A stretch of 64,000 nucleotides of DNA from Thermocrispum agreste DSM 44070 (GTDB lineage Bacteria; Actinomycetota; Actinomycetes; Mycobacteriales; Pseudonocardiaceae): NCBI RefSeq assembly GCF_000427905.1, contig NZ_ATYX01000005.1, positions 372,001 through 436,000 of the forward strand, given 5' to 3'. The notes under the pieces were generated by a model. That model ran no database searches, had not been told where the DNA came from, and saw nothing but the letters and a program-made list of their open reading frames with translations. Positions 61,459 to 64,000 of the stretch are shown here, piece after piece; position 1 is the stretch's first letter; each line of letters opens with the position of its first letter. Made by a program: the position numbers and the translations under genes.

Positions 61459-62265
61459 ATGACGGAGAACCAACTGCAGGCGGCCGGGCCGGGGTGGTGG
61501 GAGTCGTTCGCTGCGCTCTTCACCGATGCAGGCGTCGGTGTGCTCTATGCGGGTGTTCTGCTGTGCTGGTGGCGGGCGCGGCAGCTTCCGGCGCAGCGCA
61601 TGGCGCGCGCCATGCTCGCTCCAGTTGGAGTGCTGGCCGCGTACGTGATCAGCTCGGGCATCAAGCTCCTGGCGGCCGCCGAACGGCCGTGCCAAGCACT
61701 GGTCGTCCGCGCGGTGATCGAGTGCCCGCCCACCGGTGACTGGTCGTTTCCCAGCAACCATGCCGCGCTGGCCGGGGCATGCGCGGTGGGCGTCGCGTGC
61801 GCATGGGCAAGGCTGGCGATCCCGGCCGCGCTGGTGGCCATCGCGGTTGCGGCTTCGCGAGTAGTGGTCGGCGTGCACTACGTCCACGACGTGATCGCCG
61901 GCCTCACCGTCGGGAGCGCAACCGCCGCGCTCGTCGTCTGGGCGATGCTGCGGCCCACGACCAACCTGGTCGAGCGGCTGCGTGCGCGCCCAGCATGCGA
62001 CACCTGGTGGCGTCGCGGTCAGCGCTCCAGCCAGTGCCGACGGACGACGGCAGACGAGCGGGAGACGGCACCCGTTTGTGCCCCGCGGACACCTCGGAAC
62101 CTGCCCTCTGCCCTGCAGGCCGCTCGTGCCGGCTTCCGGCCCCGGGTCAGCCGGTGGGTCCGCCGCGAAGGTCCTCCGGATACAGCAGGTCCTGCCAGCA
62201 CCAGCCGTCAGCCCGCTTGGCCAGGATGGCGACGAAGTTTCCCGTGCTGCCATCGAACGCGCTGA
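61459..62265 (+). CDS. PAP2-family phosphatase
   Basis: 268 residues. Hydrophobic helices lie between residues ~20 and 180, with full PAP2 motifs: KLLAAAERP, FPSNHAAL and SRVVVGVHYVHDVIAG. It would dephosphorylate a lipid phosphate such as undecaprenyl pyrophosphate. The catalytic domain ends near residue 190. The last ~75 residues are Arg/Pro/Thr-rich and unlike the family, and the gene runs 119 bases into the 3' end of the opposite gene, so the tail may be recent read-through. ATG 61459 was chosen as the closest start before the first helix. Confidence 0.8.
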   Translation: MTENQLQAAGPGWWESFAALFTDAGVGVLYAGVLLCWWRARQLPAQRMARAMLAPVGVLAAYVISSGIKLLAAAERPCQALVVRAVIECPPTGDWSFPSNHAALAGACAVGVACAWARLAIPAALVAIAVAASRVVVGVHYVHDVIAGLTVGSATAALVVWAMLRPTTNLVERLRARPACDTWWRRGQRSSQCRRTTADERETAPVCAPRTPRNLPSALQAARAGFRPRVSRWVRREGPPDTAGPASTSRQPAWPGWRRSFPCCHRTR

Positions 62266-62836
62266 CGGCTGTGAACGGTACCTCGGCCCGGTCACCGGTC
62301 TCTCGCACCTCGCCGGACAACTGCGCCGTGCTGACGTCACCGGAATCCTCGATCAAGTCGAGCGCGCCAGCACTGATGTCCGGGCAGCCCAGTTGGTTGA
62401 GGGTGTTGGTGTCGTGCGATACCAGCGCAGAGATCAGTGAATCGGCCACCGCTTGCGCTCCGCCGGCATCCTGTCCCGCGGCGCCTCCACTGCCGTTGTC
62501 ACCGCTGCCGCCGCTGCCTTGGCTGGTGTTGTCACCGCTGCCGCTACTTGCGCTGCTGTCCCCGTCGTCGGACAGGAAGAAGCCCGGAGCGACGAACCCG
62601 GTGATGCCGAGGACAGCGAGCACGACGACGGCGCTGACGATGCCCACGATGAGCCCGGGGTTGCTCTTGCGAGGCGGCGGGCCCCCGTAACCGGGCGGGG
62701 GCACCTGGCCGGGCGGACCGTAACCGGGCGGGCCATATCCCTGCGGGCCCTGCGGGCCGTACGCCTGCGGTGGCCCGTATGGCTGCTGCGGTCCCTGTGA
62801 ATACGGGCTCTGCGGCTGCCCGTACGGATGGCTCAT
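62147..62836 (-). CDS. Proline/glycine-rich single-pass membrane protein
   Basis: 229 residues. A cytoplasmic N-terminus of ~55 residues is built of PYGPP/GYGPPG repeats. One transmembrane helix follows (LIVGIVSAVVVLAVLGITGFV), then a Ser/Gly/Asp-rich spacer and an external domain of ~100 residues (LISALVSHDTNTLNQLGCPDIS, EVPFTAVSAFDG, KRADGWCWQDLL) with two Cys. The layout is common in actinobacteria (DUF4878/lumazine-binding-like external folds), but no exact family is claimed. Monocistronic on this strand; its 3' end overlaps the PAP2 gene. Confidence 0.75.
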   Translation of the reverse strand: MSHPYGQPQSPYSQGPQQPYGPPQAYGPQGPQGYGPPGYGPPGQVPPPGYGGPPPRKSNPGLIVGIVSAVVVLAVLGITGFVAPGFFLSDDGDSSASSGSGDNTSQGSGGSGDNGSGGAAGQDAGGAQAVADSLISALVSHDTNTLNQLGCPDISAGALDLIEDSGDVSTAQLSGEVRETGDRAEVPFTAVSAFDGSTGNFVAILAKRADGWCWQDLLYPEDLRGGPTG

Positions 62837-62956
62837 CGGCACCCTCAGGTTCGGCGGGCGCGGTACTCCGCGCGTGAGATCGGCACTGATTCTAGGGGTC
62901 GCCTGCTGCGGGCGCGTGCCGATCTCACCGAATCTTGGGACCATGCCCACCCCGGA

Positions 62957-62972
62957 TGTAACATTTATTACA
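62957..62972. promoter_or_regulatory. Palindromic operator TGTAA-N6-TTACA at the SRPBCC start
   Basis: A perfect 5-bp inverted repeat, TGTAA (62957-62961) and TTACA (62968-62972), in an AT-rich island. The last A is the first base of the SRPBCC ATG. TAACAT at 62959-62964 could be a -10 box, which would give a leaderless transcript. The TetR-family gene downstream in the same operon is the likely binder (autoregulation, inference). Confidence 0.6.
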
Positions 62973-63403
62973 TGATCGAAGTGACTCGCACCGCCAAGGC
63001 GGCACCCGAGCGCGTCTGGGCGCTGCTCAGCGACATCGAGAAGTGGCCCGCCCTGCTGCCGACGTTCAACCAGATCACCCGCCTGGACGGCACCGGCCCG
63101 ATCGGCATCGGGACGAAGTTCGACGTGCGGCAGCCCGGTCTGCCCAAGGCCGTCTACCAGATCACCGACTGGGAGCCCGGCAAGCTGTTCACCTGGCAGT
63201 CCCAGGCCCCCGGCGTGGTGACGACGGCCTCCCACCGGGTCGAACCCACTGCGGACGGGACGCGGATCGTGCTCACCCTGGACTGGACCGGCCCGTTGGC
63301 CCGGATCTCCACCCTGTTGCTGGGCCGCAAGGCGCGACGGTATGTCTCATCGGAGGCAGAGCACATCGCACAGGCGGCCGAGGATGGCGAAGGAACGGAC
63401 TGA
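62972..63403 (+). CDS. SRPBCC-family protein
   Basis: 143 residues. A START/SRPBCC helix-grip fold with VTRTAKAAPERVWALLSDIEKW at the N-terminus and a C-terminal amphipathic helix (SSEAEHIAQAAED). Members bind hydrophobic ligands; the specific ligand is unknown. No Shine-Dalgarno precedes ATG 62972, and the palindrome ends on it, fitting leaderless translation. It overlaps the TetR gene by 20 bp. Confidence 0.88.
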   Translation: MIEVTRTAKAAPERVWALLSDIEKWPALLPTFNQITRLDGTGPIGIGTKFDVRQPGLPKAVYQITDWEPGKLFTWQSQAPGVVTTASHRVEPTADGTRIVLTLDWTGPLARISTLLLGRKARRYVSSEAEHIAQAAEDGEGTD

Positions 63404-63959
63404 ACACCCCCGGGACGTACTGCTGACCAAGATCGTCGAGTGGTTCATGCAGCACGGCGTGCTGGACACCAGCATGCGCACGCTCGCCGCAGGTGTCGGC
63501 ACCAGCAATCGCATGCTCCACTACCACTTCGGCTCCCGCGACCAGCTGCTGTCCGCGGTGATCGAACGGGTGTGCGCGGCGGAGCGGGAGACGCTGCACC
63601 GGTTCATCGCGGAAGCTTCCGACCCGTTCGACGCCGGCGCCCGCTATTGGCGGCACGTCGCCGACACGTCGGCGGTGTTCGCGCCGTTGTTCTTCGAGTT
63701 GTCGTCGCACGCGATGTATCGCAAGCCGTACGCGGAGAGTTTGCGGACGGTGCTGACGGACGCCTGGCTGACCGGCTTCACGCAGGCTTTCCAGCGGGTG
63801 ACCAGCCCGGATCGGGCCGCTCGGCTGGCCAGGCTGTCGCTCGCGGTCGGGCGCGGCGTGCTGTTCGAGATGGCTCTGACCGGGGACCGTGCGGCCGCGG
63901 ACGCGGCCGTCGAGGAATTCACCACGATGGTGCGGCGCGAAGTGCAGCGAGACGGCTGA
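63384..63959 (+). CDS. TetR-family transcriptional regulator
   Basis: 191 residues. The N-terminal helix-turn-helix (MRTLAAGVGTSNRMLHYHFGSRDQLL) is typical of TetR repressors; the C-terminal ligand domain is all-helical and unassigned. ATG 63384 was chosen because a longer start lies inside the SRPBCC domain. It is co-transcribed with the SRPBCC gene and presumably represses that operon through the palindrome at 62957-62972. Confidence 0.9.
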   Translation: MAKERTEHPRDVLLTKIVEWFMQHGVLDTSMRTLAAGVGTSNRMLHYHFGSRDQLLSAVIERVCAAERETLHRFIAEASDPFDAGARYWRHVADTSAVFAPLFFELSSHAMYRKPYAESLRTVLTDAWLTGFTQAFQRVTSPDRAARLARLSLAVGRGVLFEMALTGDRAAADAAVEEFTTMVRREVQRDG

Positions 63960-64000
63960 CGCCCGGGGACGGCGTGCTCCTCAACCCTGCCCGCGCACTA

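Noticed and set aside
1-64000. Secondary-metabolite (PKS/NRPS) cluster
   Set aside because: Sugar-modifying genes resemble those of glycosylated natural products, but no PKS, NRPS or terpene core gene is present and Wzx/Wzy genes explain the context.

Overview
The window is GC-rich (roughly 70%) with dense, translationally coupled genes, many GTG starts and a thrS-HIT gene pair typical of high-GC Gram-positive bacteria. It looks like a chromosomal piece of an actinomycete, most likely one of the Pseudonocardiales (inference from gene content and base composition only). No tRNA, rRNA, CRISPR array or intact mobile element was seen.

Region 1 (1-35643) is a large Wzx/Wzy-type extracellular polysaccharide locus built as two facing operons. 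The rightward arm (1-18669) encodes two co-polymerase-like proteins, a GDP-mannose-6-dehydrogenase-like enzyme, two GT4 glycosyltransferases, an asparagine-synthase-like amidotransferase, a fused MDR/Gfo-Idh-MocA oxidoreductase, a heparinase II/III-type lyase, a secreted beta-helix lipoprotein, a Wzy-like polymerase and a complete set for GDP-D-glycero-alpha-D-manno-heptose (fused GmhB-GmhA, HddC, HddA). The leftward arm (35643-22858) starts with the initiating phosphoglycosyltransferase. It continues with a branched-sugar cassette (two C-methyltransferase-like proteins, glucose-1-phosphate cytidylyltransferase, PIG-L deacetylase), a UDP-glucuronate/UDP-xylose pair, a flippase, a GT2, a pyruvyltransferase and a class III aminotransferase. 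Between the arms (18670-22857) lies a scarred stretch: a decayed VapC-like toxin gene, a PAP2 phosphatase with a second copy of the beta-helix protein, and a VOC gene broken into two oppositely oriented pieces around a 51-bp tandem repeat. The uronate-forming, lyase and beta-helix genes together suggest a uronic-acid polymer that is remodelled outside the cell.

Region 2 (36366-41941) is conserved chromosome: a HIT-family Ap4A-phosphorylase-like protein, thrS, a DUF305 lipoprotein and a divergent secreted LVIVD-repeat protein.

Region 3 (42090-55385) is a second, smaller Wzx/Wzy locus with its own flippase, co-polymerase, polymerase, two GT4 enzymes and initiating transferase. It also carries a CDP-alcohol phosphotransferase with a TagD-like cytidylyltransferase, which suggests a phospho-alditol decoration, plus a secreted beta-helix protein and a secreted beta-propeller protein.

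Region 4 (55689-64000) holds unrelated genes: a ceramidase-like membrane protein; an ABC-F ATPase preceded by a tiny cysteine-rich ORF and a strong hairpin (a candidate attenuator); a secreted alpha/beta hydrolase downstream of a two-component system; a PAP2 phosphatase; a proline-rich membrane protein; and an SRPBCC-TetR pair with a palindromic operator over the start codon.
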